From Bdellovibrionales bacterium CG10_big_fil_rev_8_21_14_0_10_45_34 (GTDB taxonomy: Bacteria > Bdellovibrionota > Bdellovibrionia > Bdellovibrionales > 1-14-0-10-45-34), in the NCBI GenBank assembly GCA_002778785.1, contig PEZS01000011.1, positions 248,001 to 312,000 on the forward strand: a DNA stretch of 64,000 nucleotides, in the 5' to 3' direction. Both the position numbers and the translations under genes were made by a program. Position 1 is the first letter of the stretch; every line of letters begins with the position of its first letter. This document shows, in pieces, positions 45,262 to 55,170 of the stretch. The notes beneath the pieces were generated by a model that worked only from the letters and a program-made list of their open reading frames with translations, searched no databases and had not been told where the DNA came from.

Positions 45262-45762
45262 ATGAAAACTTCTGTTGGACCTATACTTGAACAAATCAAG
45301 ACTGGCATGAAAGACATTGAGGCCATGAAAAATGTTGTCAGGTCTCAGGTTGAAGAACGGGTCAATACCGCAATCTTTCAAGTTAAAAACTACAAAGAAA
45401 ATCTCGAGAGGTTGGAAGAAAAAGCAAAAGCCGTTTATGAAGCCCAAAAATCAAGTAACGCCGTCAAAGATTACGTACTTCCTGTTCTGCAAAATGAGCG
45501 CACCGAAATAGCTTTAGACGTCATTCAAAATAGACTCGGAGCCAAGAAGTTTGGCGGGATGCTCGCCCGTTTGAGACAAGACCTCATCACTAGCAATACC
45601 ACCGCTGGAAGTGCTGTTTCCGAAACAATCACAGTTAAAGCTGTCAAAAACAGTGACTCGTCCAAAGCTAGCAATACTTCTGGTAACACCTCATCAGGCA
45701 AAAAAAAAGCGAGAACAAGGAAAGTAAATTCTGATTCTGGTGGAGTCGACGCTAGAAAATAG
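45262..45762 (+). CDS. Coiled-coil protein with basic, lysine-rich tail (unknown)
   Basis: A 166-residue protein. Residues 1-105 are amphipathic helices with coiled-coil pattern (MKDIEAMKNVVRSQVEER, YKENLERLEEKAKAVYEAQ); the last 50 are Ser/Thr/Lys-rich with KKKARTRK, like a nucleic-acid- or polymer-binding tail. It recalls phasins or histone-H1-like proteins by composition only. GGGGGAGG lies before ATG 45262; an upstream ATG at 45199 is less supported. Function unknown. Confidence 0.6.
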   Translation: MKTSVGPILEQIKTGMKDIEAMKNVVRSQVEERVNTAIFQVKNYKENLERLEEKAKAVYEAQKSSNAVKDYVLPVLQNERTEIALDVIQNRLGAKKFGGMLARLRQDLITSNTTAGSAVSETITVKAVKNSDSSKASNTSGNTSSGKKKARTRKVNSDSGGVDARK

Positions 45763-45932
45763 GTCTCTCTTCGCCGCCGAAGTCGCAGCCAGAATTTGCA
45801 AATAGGAAACATTTTTAACCATCGTACCAAGGGTTGCTCCTACCGTGGCTTACCGGCAGACAAGGCGCCGCTGAGTTTGTTTGCGAGCAGTCTTATCGAC
45901 AGAGATTGCCAATTTGTTGTGGCGGGAGCCGT

Positions 45933-47648
45933 ATGAAACCGTACCTGTTAGAGAAAGCTGAAATCTTAGCTTTCAACTTTTGTTTTTTCTTAACTTTCAA
46001 TTTTTGCTTATTCGCATTTAGTCAATCGGCTTTGGCCCTGCCTGTTAGCTCTCAAAAAATTATGATCTCTTCTGGAAGCAAGTTTGCAAATGACTTAGGC
46101 CTCAAAGTGTACGATCGCGGTGGCAATATTGCAGATATTGCTATCGCTGTCGAACTCGGGCTCGCTATTTCAACACCCTACAATGCTTCCATCGGCGGAG
46201 GCGGTTTTGCCGTCTTCAAAATAGGTGAAGCGATAGGCAGCATCGATTTTAGAGAAGTGGCTCCCTCTAAAACGCATCCAAGCTTTTTTGTGGAAAGCAA
46301 AAAATCATCTAAAACAGGTGGAGCCGCCATCGCAGTACCCGGAATTGTTGATGGGCTTTGGAAGCTTCATAGACGATTTGGAAAATTGGGGTGGAGAGAA
46401 ATCTGGAGCCTTGCCGCCGATGAGGCAGAGAGAGGATTTGCAGTTACTACGGAATGGTATGAAGCCACCCAGGGTGCGTTCAATGAACTCGATTCCGCCA
46501 CTAAAAAGTTCGTGCTTGGCCTCAATGAAATTAGCTCGAAAGATCCGTCTCTTCTTAGCAAACCAGGAACTGTTATAAAACAAAGAGACTTCTCAAAGAC
46601 ACTTCGATTGATTTCAAAAAAGGGAAGAGACGGGTTTTATTCAGGATCCATAGCGGATGATCTCGTTACATCAGTCGAAAAAGCTGGCGGGGTCATTACC
46701 AGAGAGGATCTGAAAAACTACGAATCTAGGTGGCTAAAACCTATTATGTTCAGTTACCACGGCCATGATATTTATTCTATGCCGCTACCAAGTAGCGGAG
46801 GAATTGTTATGGCGATCGCGTTTGGAGTTTTACAAAAGGTTTTGGCAAGCGAAGCACCAATGGCACTCTCAGCGCGAGAATTTCATTTAATTGCTGAAAC
46901 TCTCAAGCAAGGATTTCAATTTCGTCCAAGCTTAGGTGACAAGGAAGAGCTCAACAATATCTCGGATCTGTTAAAGGAAAAATCTCTCAACAAGATGGCT
47001 CAAAGGATTCGCAAAAACAGCGCCTCCAAAGTAGAGCCCAATTTCAATTGGACCCCTACCCCCGAAAGTAAAGAAACTACGCATTTTAGTATAATCGACT
47101 CTCAAGGTAATACGATCGCGATGACCGTAACTTTAAATGGACGATTCGGATCAGGAGTTACGACCGCCAAATCCGGAATTGTTTTAAACAACGAAATGGA
47201 TGACTTCACGACCATTCCCAATGAGCCAAATATGTTTGGCCTTATTCAAGGTCAGCGTAACGAGGTGTCGCCCGGAAGACGTCCACTCTCATCAATGACA
47301 CCCACAATTGTTTTAAAAGATAATCGACCTGTTCTCGCTGTAGGAGCTTCTGGTGGCCCCAGAATTATTTCTGCAACCTTTCAAACCATCTACCGTTATC
47401 TTTTCAGAAAAACCAATGTCGATACGGCGATTCAATCCATCAGAGTACATCATCAAATTCTTCCGAATATGCTTTACATTGATGCCGATAGAACTCCTCA
47501 CGAGCTCCTGGAAGCCTTGAAAAGTAAAGGTCATAACGTCGAGCCAAGCTGGACCGCTAATGTGAAGGCCGTAGGATATGACTCAGAAACAAAGGTTCTT
47601 ACTGGTGCTTTTGATTCTCGCGGAGAAGGCGCAGCTTCCGGACGCTAA
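45933..47648 (+). CDS. ggt: Gamma-glutamyltransferase (exported)
   Basis: A 571-residue Ntn-hydrolase. A signal-anchor-like hydrophobic stretch (about 12-36) directs it to the periplasm. Family motifs: SIGGGGFAVF, DFREVAP, and the processing/catalytic site ETTHFS with nucleophile Thr 382, then FGSG and RPLSSMTPTIV. It would cleave gamma-glutamyl bonds such as in glutathione. It is self-cleaved into two chains before Thr 382 in the family. CGGGAG precedes ATG 45933; a frame to 45834 is not favoured. Confidence 0.92.
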   Translation: MKPYLLEKAEILAFNFCFFLTFNFCLFAFSQSALALPVSSQKIMISSGSKFANDLGLKVYDRGGNIADIAIAVELGLAISTPYNASIGGGGFAVFKIGEAIGSIDFREVAPSKTHPSFFVESKKSSKTGGAAIAVPGIVDGLWKLHRRFGKLGWREIWSLAADEAERGFAVTTEWYEATQGAFNELDSATKKFVLGLNEISSKDPSLLSKPGTVIKQRDFSKTLRLISKKGRDGFYSGSIADDLVTSVEKAGGVITREDLKNYESRWLKPIMFSYHGHDIYSMPLPSSGGIVMAIAFGVLQKVLASEAPMALSAREFHLIAETLKQGFQFRPSLGDKEELNNISDLLKEKSLNKMAQRIRKNSASKVEPNFNWTPTPESKETTHFSIIDSQGNTIAMTVTLNGRFGSGVTTAKSGIVLNNEMDDFTTIPNEPNMFGLIQGQRNEVSPGRRPLSSMTPTIVLKDNRPVLAVGASGGPRIISATFQTIYRYLFRKTNVDTAIQSIRVHHQILPNMLYIDADRTPHELLEALKSKGHNVEPSWTANVKAVGYDSETKVLTGAFDSRGEGAASGR

Positions 47649-47820
47649 TAGAGCCTTTTTCGGGCCGGCGCTGTCCAATTTTGATACAGGCTAAACACCC
47701 GTAATTACAAATGTTTTTATCTCTACGGCGAAACCGCCAACTGACACTCCCAGGAACTTTAAGTGTTTTTCTTCTGCTTTCGAAAAGACTAGTCTCTTCG
47801 GCTACTTACGTCTGCCTCAT

Positions 47821-47837
47821 TTGGCACAACCCTCGCT
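47821..47837 (+). promoter_or_regulatory. Near-consensus sigma-54-like site
   Basis: TTGGCAC (47821-47827) and TCGCT (47833-47837) have the correct GG-N10-GC spacing; the -12 box is TCGC in place of TTGC. It sits about 30 bases before the ATG of the next gene. One mismatch in the -12 box lowers confidence. Confidence 0.3.
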
Positions 47838-47867
47838 CTAAGAGTTACGTAGTAGGGGGTTAACCTT

Positions 47868-49040
47868 ATGAGAGAAAAAAAAGAGACTTTAATTTTAATT
47901 TCGTTGGCAGCTTTAACTGCGTTTATTTGGCTCGGCCTAACTTTGAAGCCAAGCTCTGAGTCCGCAGTCGGAAATAACAAAATCCAAGATGATCTCATTG
48001 AAGAACAGAACCGCGAAATTAGGCCCGAACTGGTCGGAATTAAGCGGAAGAAAGATAACTTTGGCTTTCAACGATTTGCCATAAACCCGCGATTAAAAGC
48101 GCAGTCCTCTGCCAAAGCGGCAGTGGCTAAGGTTTCTGATAAAAAGATTGTAAAGAAGAAGCCCGCTAAAAAGAAAAGCGCGCAAAAGAAAAACCCTGGC
48201 TTCAATCGAATCGCTTATAGGCCACAACAAAAGGTGGAGCGGCACCCAGAAGATGCTCATAAGCAGGAATTTCCGTTTGTTGGTCTTCAACCTTCCTCCG
48301 ACCAACTCGATAATGAGAACGATGAATCCATTAAAACTCCTGCATCAGTAGAAGAGCTGGTTGGCGAGTACTTTCAAAATTTTTCAAATGAGTCTTTAGA
48401 GCGGTTCTTTCAAGACTACGCCGGTAAGAAAATTTCTAGTGAGTTGTTTTTCGCTACTCTCGATTGGTTATTCAAGAACTCTTCTGAAAGTTTTCAGAGT
48501 TCTATTGTCATCGCCACACGAAATCTGGCTGAGACTGATGCTTTGACGTCTTTAATCAAGTGGCACATCTCTCCTCAGGCTGGCGAACGAATCAAATACG
48601 CTCTTAGCGTTGCTATTTCAAGCTACGCAACACTTGAGAGATTCGACATTATCAGCGGTTTGTTCTCGCAGCCAGCTTCAGACTTTAATACACGTTATCT
48701 TATTGAAGGCTCTTTACTGGTACAAAATATCATCAGAAATTCTTTTGGTGCAGCCCAACGGCCACCTTCTGAGGATGAAACCAATGGCCGAAACCTGAGC
48801 TCTACTTTCAATCAAGAAAACCTCAACCTAATCAATGAATTTGAAAGTCAAAACAGAAACCCCGTCACCATTGGTCGCGGCTCATCACGCACTCCCGGCA
48901 CTGCGATGGTCAATGAAAGTCAACTCTTTGCGAGATTCTTAAACTTACTGCCGGCGCTACAATCGGCTTTAGCTGTCGCAAACTCTCAAGTTCATGGATA
49001 CCTCTCTCAAACCATCAACATGATCGAGCAACTGGGCTAA
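47868..49040 (+). CDS. Membrane-anchored protein with lysine-rich linker (unknown)
   Basis: A 390-residue protein with an N-terminal membrane helix (residues 7-26) and an extracytoplasmic part. Residues 70-110 are Lys/Ala-rich (KKIVKKKPAKKKSAQKK), like a polymer- or peptidoglycan-binding linker. Residues 160-390 form a helical domain (EELVGEYFQNFSNESLERFF). No family is recognised. AGGGGG lies nine bases before the ATG, after the sigma-54-like site. It is the first of four unlinked exported unknown genes on this strand. Confidence 0.6.
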   Translation: MREKKETLILISLAALTAFIWLGLTLKPSSESAVGNNKIQDDLIEEQNREIRPELVGIKRKKDNFGFQRFAINPRLKAQSSAKAAVAKVSDKKIVKKKPAKKKSAQKKNPGFNRIAYRPQQKVERHPEDAHKQEFPFVGLQPSSDQLDNENDESIKTPASVEELVGEYFQNFSNESLERFFQDYAGKKISSELFFATLDWLFKNSSESFQSSIVIATRNLAETDALTSLIKWHISPQAGERIKYALSVAISSYATLERFDIISGLFSQPASDFNTRYLIEGSLLVQNIIRNSFGAAQRPPSEDETNGRNLSSTFNQENLNLINEFESQNRNPVTIGRGSSRTPGTAMVNESQLFARFLNLLPALQSALAVANSQVHGYLSQTINMIEQLG

Positions 49041-49314
49041 GCTAAAAGAACCAATTGTTGTAATCATTTCACTTTCAGTGGAGTCACTTATCTGGTAGAC
49101 TCTTCCAATCTTCTAGCGCCCGCTAGTTTTCACGGGCCAGATTCTCACCTTTGTTTTTATTTTTAGGTTTTGATTTTTTAGCTACACCAAGAACCTCCTT
49201 ACGAAAGTATTGGTACTTAGTTCTGCGGGTTTTAAGTGGTTACTCAAAGATTGCGCCATAGGTTTTTGTTGAAGATTTTTTAATTGAATTTTAACCACGA
49301 AAGGAAAGAACGTT

Positions 49315-49926
49315 ATGAACTTTAAAAACCCCAATCGAGGATTGTTTGGCCTATTCTTCGCCCTCGGCCTCACGTCTACAATGTCATTGCCCCATTACGC
49401 ACTTAGCGCAGAATCAGAAGACAACACACGTACGCAAGAAGTAACCGCAGAAAACGTTGATCCATTTGCCAATCCTTGGTTGTCTATGCTTTCAGATGTT
49501 GTTGGTGTGGTTGTGTCAGCCCCTGTTTCGCAGGATGCGTCGAATGCAAGTAAGTCTGAAGAGTTTGGAGCAAGAGTCATTGAATACTCTAGTGGCGACT
49601 TACCCTTTAACCCATCGCAAGGCCTGTTGAGACTTGAATACAATCGAATGGTCTCACTCTATCAGTTCCCCAAAGAGCTTGCTTTCGAAAAGGTTATTTC
49701 CGTTGTATATGTCAAGCCGAAACCGGAGACCACTTATTCTTATTCTTTAGAGATCACTTATTCTTATGGAACGTTTGACAAAGATTACACGAGGAGAGTG
49801 GAAGTGAGAACAGCACGAGTAAACTATAATATTGAGGACGGAGAGCCCTCAAAGACAATTCAGTTTGAGTTTTTGGATACTACAGGTACAGGTGCTCGTT
49901 CTAAGCATGCTCTTGAGGCCCAGTAG
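49315..49926 (+). CDS. Exported protein of unknown function
   Basis: A 203-residue protein with a signal peptide (cleavage near LSA at 29-31). The mature part has a linker and then a beta-rich domain (about 85-200) with many Tyr/Ser strands (TYSYSLEITYSYGTFDK). GAAAGGAAA precedes the ATG. No family is recognised. Confidence 0.55.
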   Translation: MNFKNPNRGLFGLFFALGLTSTMSLPHYALSAESEDNTRTQEVTAENVDPFANPWLSMLSDVVGVVVSAPVSQDASNASKSEEFGARVIEYSSGDLPFNPSQGLLRLEYNRMVSLYQFPKELAFEKVISVVYVKPKPETTYSYSLEITYSYGTFDKDYTRRVEVRTARVNYNIEDGEPSKTIQFEFLDTTGTGARSKHALEAQ

Positions 49927-50308
49927 TCTGATACAGTCACTCTAAGTCAGCCCGTTGTTACATCAACATCAGCCGAATTTTTACATCGGTTTTGTGAATT
50001 GCCCTGTGAATTGCCTAACGTTACCAAGGTTTCGTACTTTGGGCGATTTCTCCCCCGGTAGCCCGGGGGTCCTAATTTTAATCTACAACGATTGATTGAC
50101 CTATTGTTGGCGGCAGTTCTTGCCATCCGAATTGTTCCAAGGTCCATTGTGCGTACCAAAAAAATCCAGGGTGCAAAATCGAGTTGAGGCACCAATGCTA
50201 TTCAGAGATGATTAGGTGGTTGTAACTCTTTCACCGACCACTCGGAACCATTGCGGAAACAGGAGCCTTTCGATACCTTTGTCTGCAGCTTGGTGGAGGT
50301 TTAAAAAA
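49927..50308. other. 382-base gene-free gap with a hairpin and a short tandem duplication
   Basis: The gap holds a 10-base unit GTGAATTGCC repeated with period 12 (49994-50015), and a strong GC hairpin CCCCCGG/CCGGGGG with loop TAGC (50052-50069). The hairpin is followed by TCCTAATTTTAAT, a poor T tract, so it may be a weak terminator for the upstream gene. No tRNA, ORF with an SD, or clear promoter is visible. Confidence 0.4.
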
Positions 50309-50797
50309 ATGGCATTTTTTTCTTACATGTATTTTCCTACGGTAGTTGGCTTAGCCTCGCTATTAAACTTCGCTCACGCAGATGGTAGAGTCGAAGTGGG
50401 CGGTTTTTTGAGTAGTCGCAATGAAGTTGTGATTTCGGACTTCTCTAGCGGCTGGAATGAAACTTGCCTTACTATTTTTGGAAAATCCAAAAATATTCCC
50501 GTTGATCCCAAGAAACTTCATTTTCGTGTGAACCAACAGGTGGTCCCCAATTATCAGTTGCTCGAACTGAAGACGGTCACTACTTTGTCTGATAAAGTTT
50601 ACAGTGGAAGAGACTTTACGGGGGCGCCCTACACAATTAAGACTGATCGGCTGACTGAGTTTGAATTTTGCTTCGAAATGCGCTGGTTGAAACCTGATCG
50701 CAGTTATTCGATTGAATTTTATACCTCTTCAAAAGATGCCGATGAAGGCAATGGCCGCACTTTAGGATCAGCGCGGCTTCCGGGAAGCACCAACTAA
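50309..50797 (+). CDS. Exported beta-rich protein of unknown function
   Basis: A 162-residue protein with a signal peptide (hydrophobic 5-20, cleavage after AHA). The mature part looks like an immunoglobulin-like beta domain with two Cys (CLTIF, CFEMRW). TGGAGG lies nine bases before ATG 50309; an in-frame start at 50216 has no SD and would break the signal peptide. Function unknown. Confidence 0.55.
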   Translation: MAFFSYMYFPTVVGLASLLNFAHADGRVEVGGFLSSRNEVVISDFSSGWNETCLTIFGKSKNIPVDPKKLHFRVNQQVVPNYQLLELKTVTTLSDKVYSGRDFTGAPYTIKTDRLTEFEFCFEMRWLKPDRSYSIEFYTSSKDADEGNGRTLGSARLPGSTN

Positions 50798-50900
50798 AAC
50801 ACTTATCCCCAGATTAACTCGAACTGGACCATATATTTAAACTGACTGCGCTGACTGCTGCGCTTGGGCGTGAAAAGTGGCCCACTCAAGTTAGATTGTC

Positions 50901-51641
50901 ATGATGTGCAAATGGCTCATCCTAATCGTTTTTTCTCTTTCACTAGGATCGCAAACTCACGCCGAAGTTCAGATACCTACAGGTCTTTTAGAAAACGAAC
51001 AGCTCGAGGTTTTAGATCTCTTGGGCTCTCAGCTGGGACATCGCTGGGCCGGTGATCCTTTTGGTCTAGGCGCCTTCCCTGGAGTAAATGCCTCTTTCCA
51101 AGTTACCCAGGTTCCTATTCAAAAACTCAATGATCTTGGCGATCGCAACACGTCCAATGAAGGGCGCCAGCTTATTCCTCGGTTGGTAGTGGCAAAGGGA
51201 CTTTACGCCAACATCGATGCATTTCTTCATTTCACTCCCTTGTTTGAATCCATCGGCTACGCTGAGTACGGCGGCGCCCTTCGAATCCCTATTCATGAAG
51301 AAGACTCTACGCCTTATATTTTTTCAGTGATTGCCCACGTTAACAGCATCAATGTAAGGAACCTTCTATTTGCGATCAACTTGGGTCTGAGGCTTCAAGT
51401 TGGCTACAGAATTGGCCAGTTGGGGATTTGGGCCGGAACCGGAATATTGCGAACTCACGGGCGATTTGAAGGTGGAACGAGTTCTGTTACTCACAACCTA
51501 ACTCGCAGCGACCAAAATATTGAGCGCACAGAATATCTCGGCGGTCTTAGCTATATTGCATGGGATAATTTTGAGTTTGGGCTGGAAGCGTCTGCCACGT
51601 CTGCGCTTTGCTTAACCTTTCAAGCTGGCTATCGCTTCTAA
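50901..51641 (+). CDS. Putative outer-membrane barrel protein
   Basis: A 246-residue protein with a signal peptide (cut near THA, 19-21) and a mature part of alternating Gly/aromatic beta strands ending in a Phe (FQAGYRF), a typical outer-membrane end. The start has no strong SD. It overlaps the end of the convergent heptose adenylyltransferase gene by 4 bases. Function unknown. Confidence 0.65.
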   Translation: MMCKWLILIVFSLSLGSQTHAEVQIPTGLLENEQLEVLDLLGSQLGHRWAGDPFGLGAFPGVNASFQVTQVPIQKLNDLGDRNTSNEGRQLIPRLVVAKGLYANIDAFLHFTPLFESIGYAEYGGALRIPIHEEDSTPYIFSVIAHVNSINVRNLLFAINLGLRLQVGYRIGQLGIWAGTGILRTHGRFEGGTSSVTHNLTRSDQNIERTEYLGGLSYIAWDNFEFGLEASATSALCLTFQAGYRF

Positions 51642-52198
51642 GGCAACTTCGACTTCTCTATGATTCTTGTGGTTGAGCGTCCGTCGATGAAAGACAGCGA
51701 TTTAACGATACCGCCATAAGAGTGAACGAAATCATACCCGACAATTTTCTCGGGCGCCCAGTCTCCGCCCTTCACTAAAATATCGGGACGAACTTTTTTA
51801 ATCAGCTCAATCGGTGTCTCTTCTGTAAAGAGACAAACCAAATCGACACATTCCAGCGAGCTGAGGATTTCTGCACGATCATTTTCATTCTGTATGGGTC
51901 GACTCGGACCCTTCAAACGTTTGACACTCGAATCCGTATTTACTCCTACGACTAAAATGTCACCTAGACTTCGCGCTTGCTTGAGATATCGCACGTGCCC
52001 CACATGTAAGAGATCAAAGCAGCCATTCGTGAATACAACTTTTGCCAAACGATCTGGCTCTCGATATACTACGTTCTTATTTTCAACTGTGGGGGGCTCA
52101 CACGAAGAGATGTTTTCTTGAGTTTGAACTCTTTCTCGCAATTGTTCTAGAGTAGCCACCAGATTGGTAGACTCAACGACTTTGCCCATTTCGTCCAT
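51638..52198 (-). CDS. rfaE2: Heptose-1-phosphate adenylyltransferase (stand-alone HldE C-terminal-type domain)
   Basis: A 186-residue nucleotidyltransferase. The first 50 residues are a leader; the rest is the RfaE domain II with [16 protein letters not shown] (the HxGH site), [17 protein letters not shown] and the [11 protein letters not shown] region, used to make ADP-heptose for lipopolysaccharide. The kinase half of HldE is absent, so a separate HldA-type kinase is expected elsewhere. It lies one base after the RDD gene's stop on the same strand, at the end of the long flagellar/translation run. Confidence 0.9.
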   Translation of the reverse strand: MDEMGKVVESTNLVATLEQLRERVQTQENISSCEPPTVENKNVVYREPDRLAKVVFTNGCFDLLHVGHVRYLKQARSLGDILVVGVNTDSSVKRLKGPSRPIQNENDRAEILSSLECVDLVCLFTEETPIELIKKVRPDILVKGGDWAPEKIVGYDFVHSYGGIVKSLSFIDGRSTTRIIEKSKLP

Positions 52199-52199
52199 T

Positions 52200-53315
52200 C
52201 TAGATCGATCGTCTCAATGAAAGCCCTGTCAGTTTTGACAACAGATCTGTTTTCATGGCGATTGAAAGAGGAATCAAAATCCAAAACAGCAACATAGAAA
52301 CGAGACCTCGCCACGCTACCCAAATAGGGTAAATAGCTGAAGATTGCTGTGCGGGAGTTCCTAGTTCGACTTCTGTAGCCCACTCTCCCAAACTCGCACC
52401 AAAGATTCCGCGCGAAATAATTAGGTAAAGCTCAGTTACAGAAAGCAATAAAACCAATGATCCAATTTGCGTTGGTAAATCAGTACGAACATTTGAAATA
52501 AGCAAACCAAAATCAATCTCTGCAACCACGACGAGGACTACCGCAAAAAGCGTGGTTAACCCCACTACAACCAATAAATCGGTAAACAAGGACAGCAGAT
52601 TAGGAGCGGTGGTCTTTCCGGCCGACTGATTTTCTTTAGGGTGTGCTGCAACCTGCGAATCTACCTGAGTCTTATTTGGAATTTTATCGAGTCGACCACT
52701 TATTGCAGAAGAATTAAGAGGGTTCGAAGTTTTTAAAGCGGGATTTTGGATCTGCGGCTTCGCTAACGCGGGCGGCGGGGTTCTTTCACTTTTTCTAACT
52801 GGCTGTGAAGACGGTCCACCTGTGGTCTGAGTAGGCAACGCCGTGCTCTTTAGTTTGGTCTCCGGTGCTCTCAGTTGAGTCGTCCCAACTCGTGAGTTCG
52901 ATTCACCTCGAAAGCGTTCAAATTTAGCAATTGGAATTGAAGTACCGTCCACCCTGTTGGCATTGGTAAGTGAGTTAAATCGAGAATCAGCTGCAGAATC
53001 TGATCCTGTTCTGGATTTCACGGTGTCGCCGGGAGTTTCGAGAAAGTCCAATCGCGGCATTCGGTTCATTAGATCTCTGATTGCATCACGAGACTTATCG
53101 GCGGGCTCTTCTTTGAGGTCGTTAGGTTCAAAGCTGATAGTGTGCGCTTTTGCATCAGATACGTTGCTATTTTTTGCAGGTGCCCGAAACTCGCCATGCT
53201 CCCTATCCGAAAAGGTTTCTTGTCGCTTTGCTGCAACCGACTTCTTATGAAACCCTAAACCCTCTGTAAGAGGTCGAAATTGAAATTCATCGTCTGTTAA
53301 ATCTTCAAATGCCAT
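52200..53315 (-). CDS. RDD-family membrane protein with long disordered N-terminus
   Basis: A 371-residue protein. Residues 1-235 are Ser/Pro/Thr/Lys-rich and probably disordered; the last 140 contain three or four membrane helices of the RDD family ([45 protein letters not shown]). RDD proteins are sometimes ion transporters; the role here is unknown. ATG 53315 sits just after the rsmE stop (overlapping GTGA at 53321 is an alternative). Confidence 0.75.
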   Translation of the reverse strand: MAFEDLTDDEFQFRPLTEGLGFHKKSVAAKRQETFSDREHGEFRAPAKNSNVSDAKAHTISFEPNDLKEEPADKSRDAIRDLMNRMPRLDFLETPGDTVKSRTGSDSAADSRFNSLTNANRVDGTSIPIAKFERFRGESNSRVGTTQLRAPETKLKSTALPTQTTGGPSSQPVRKSERTPPPALAKPQIQNPALKTSNPLNSSAISGRLDKIPNKTQVDSQVAAHPKENQSAGKTTAPNLLSLFTDLLVVVGLTTLFAVVLVVVAEIDFGLLISNVRTDLPTQIGSLVLLLSVTELYLIISRGIFGASLGEWATEVELGTPAQQSSAIYPIWVAWRGLVSMLLFWILIPLSIAMKTDLLSKLTGLSLRRSI

Positions 53316-53317
53316 AG

Positions 53318-54067
53318 TCACCCGGCCGGATTATCGAAATGCCCCAGCCAATACTTTATGACGCTCAAAATCGTCACGCAAGCCGTTTCAACTCTTAAAA
53401 TTTGGGGACCAAGATGAATGGGATTAATTCCTTTAGATCGAAATAGGTCGATCTCGCTCGAATGAAAGCCCCCCTCGCTACCTACAAAGATATTTAGCCA
53501 CCGCTGAGACCCCTCTGCCGGCGTACCCAAAGACCGCTTTATGGACTCCCCGCCGTGTTCATAAAAGAGAATACTGCGCCCATCTAACTCATCGAGCAAA
53601 GTTTTTAAGGACTTGGGAGGGGGCAGGCTCATTAAATCCCCCCTTCCAGTCTGTTGACTTGAATTAGTAATGATTTTTTCAAAGCGGGGATATTTTTTGA
53701 TGACAGAGGTGTCGATTTTCTTAACGTGGCTAAATTCGGAAGTAAATAGCTGAATTTCGCAAACTCCCAGCTCGACAGCCTTTTCTAAAATTATCTCAAA
53801 TGTCGAGAGTTTTGGTATTGAAAGGCACAAACGCAAATGTGGTAAAGGTTGCGGGGGCAGCACGCGGCTATCAACTACTTCAACCTCTGCAGAATGATTT
53901 TTAAGACTTTTTGCCCTGCACACATAGGCATTTCCATCACCAATGATCACTTCGAAAAGTTCATTTTCTTCTGTGCGACATACCTTAAATATGTGATGGA
54001 ACCGATCACCACCTAGCAGAAAAGTAGGCCGTACAAACTCTGATCTATCAAGCCAATATCTTCTCAA
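53318..54067 (-). CDS. rsmE: 16S rRNA (uracil1498-N3)-methyltransferase RsmE
   Basis: A 249-residue SPOUT-type methyltransferase. N-terminal PUA-like domain (HHIFKVCR), then the knot region with KAVELGVCEIQLF, VGSEGGFHSSEIDLF and LGPQILRVETACVTIL, which are the conserved RsmE blocks. It methylates U1498 of 16S rRNA. Its start lies 20 bases inside prmA, so the two genes are translationally coupled; both modify the translation apparatus. Confidence 0.93.
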   Translation of the reverse strand: MRRYWLDRSEFVRPTFLLGGDRFHHIFKVCRTEENELFEVIIGDGNAYVCRAKSLKNHSAEVEVVDSRVLPPQPLPHLRLCLSIPKLSTFEIILEKAVELGVCEIQLFTSEFSHVKKIDTSVIKKYPRFEKIITNSSQQTGRGDLMSLPPPKSLKTLLDELDGRSILFYEHGGESIKRSLGTPAEGSQRWLNIFVGSEGGFHSSEIDLFRSKGINPIHLGPQILRVETACVTILSVIKYWLGHFDNPAG

Positions 54068-55058
54068 ACGTCATCCCCACCCATTCCGTTTTGATCAACT
54101 GATTCTTTAGTTGAAACCCAGAATTTTCGAAAACTCTTTTTACGTCCTCTCGATTTTCGCAAAGAATCCCACTTAAAATCAAGAATCCACCTGGCAAAAC
54201 TTTCTTGTTAAACTCAGGAGCCATCTTTATCAATATGCCATCGACAATATTTGCCACAACAAGAGGCAGACTTTCATTTAACTGTTCGATAGATCCCAGC
54301 TGAGAATCAATTTGCATATTATTAATTTCAGCGTTTTCTCGGCAAACTCTAACGCACTCGGGATCGATATCCAAAGCCAAGACTTTCGATACTCCAAGAT
54401 GTTTCATCAACATGGCCAGCACGCCCGTGCCTGATCCAATATCGGCGGATACTGACGGAATCTCCCGTGGATTGAGTTTTTTTGTAAGTAGATCAAAAAT
54501 CAATGAAGCTACTATTTGTGTTGTTTCGTGTGTGCCTGTTCCAAAGGCCATTCCTGGATCTATCTTGATGACTTTTTGCACCTCTTTTGGAGCCGTAAGC
54601 CAGCTCGGGACAATCCAAATTCCACCAACTAACTCGAACGAATTGTAGCCCTTCTTCCATTCCGAAAGCCAATCCTTAGGAACGACCTCATTAATTTCTA
54701 CACACCAATGATTTCGACTTCTCAGCTCATTCAAAAGTTCCGCGCTTGGTTCATGTTCGTAAAATAGCTGAATTTTTCGAGGTTGATTTGACTGAAGTTT
54801 AGCTTCCCATTCGAGAGACTCTTGGATGAAGGGCAAGTCTTCGCTCATGCCCGCACACTGGTGTTCGAAAGCAATCGTTGTGATGAGCTCTTCTTCGTCA
54901 TCGTGAAATCCAGCGACCGACACAACGTACGTCTTCGGAGCGATTTGCGTTGGCTCTATTGTATTCCGTAAGAAATTTTTATTGCTTGAGTTTGAATCCA
55001 TGGCGCAAACATTAACTGATTTTGAATGCGAATCAATCGACATTCGTAGGTTTCTCAT
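54048..55058 (-). CDS. prmA: Ribosomal protein L11 methyltransferase PrmA
   Basis: A 336-residue methyltransferase that trimethylates ribosomal protein L11. DPGMAFGTGTHETT, ADIGSGTGVLAML, LALDIDPECVRVCRENAEINN and VVANIVDGIL are the conserved blocks, and the length (with the L11-binding N-terminus) is usual apart from about 30 extra N-terminal residues. No SD supports 55058; ATG 55001 or 55043 are alternatives. It overlaps rsmE by 20 bases. Confidence 0.92.
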   Translation of the reverse strand: MRNLRMSIDSHSKSVNVCAMDSNSSNKNFLRNTIEPTQIAPKTYVVSVAGFHDDEEELITTIAFEHQCAGMSEDLPFIQESLEWEAKLQSNQPRKIQLFYEHEPSAELLNELRSRNHWCVEINEVVPKDWLSEWKKGYNSFELVGGIWIVPSWLTAPKEVQKVIKIDPGMAFGTGTHETTQIVASLIFDLLTKKLNPREIPSVSADIGSGTGVLAMLMKHLGVSKVLALDIDPECVRVCRENAEINNMQIDSQLGSIEQLNESLPLVVANIVDGILIKMAPEFNKKVLPGGFLILSGILCENREDVKRVFENSGFQLKNQLIKTEWVGMTFEKILA

Positions 55059-55170
55059 CTGAAGTTTGAGCTGTAAATGTGTGGTCGCCAGTCTGCATTC
55101 TCAAAAAAATAAATATTTTGTTTTGCTGGATATTTCGATGCTAAGCCCAAGCCAGTACTATGCTCGCTGG

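Noticed and set aside
50052-50069. Strong terminator
   Set aside because: The GC hairpin is good but the following sequence (TCCTAATTTTAAT) is a poor U tract; kept only as part of the gap description.
49947-50195. 82-residue ORF on the - strand
   Set aside because: No SD, no domain, unusual composition (Arg/Asn/Pro-rich) and it runs through the palindrome; most likely non-coding.
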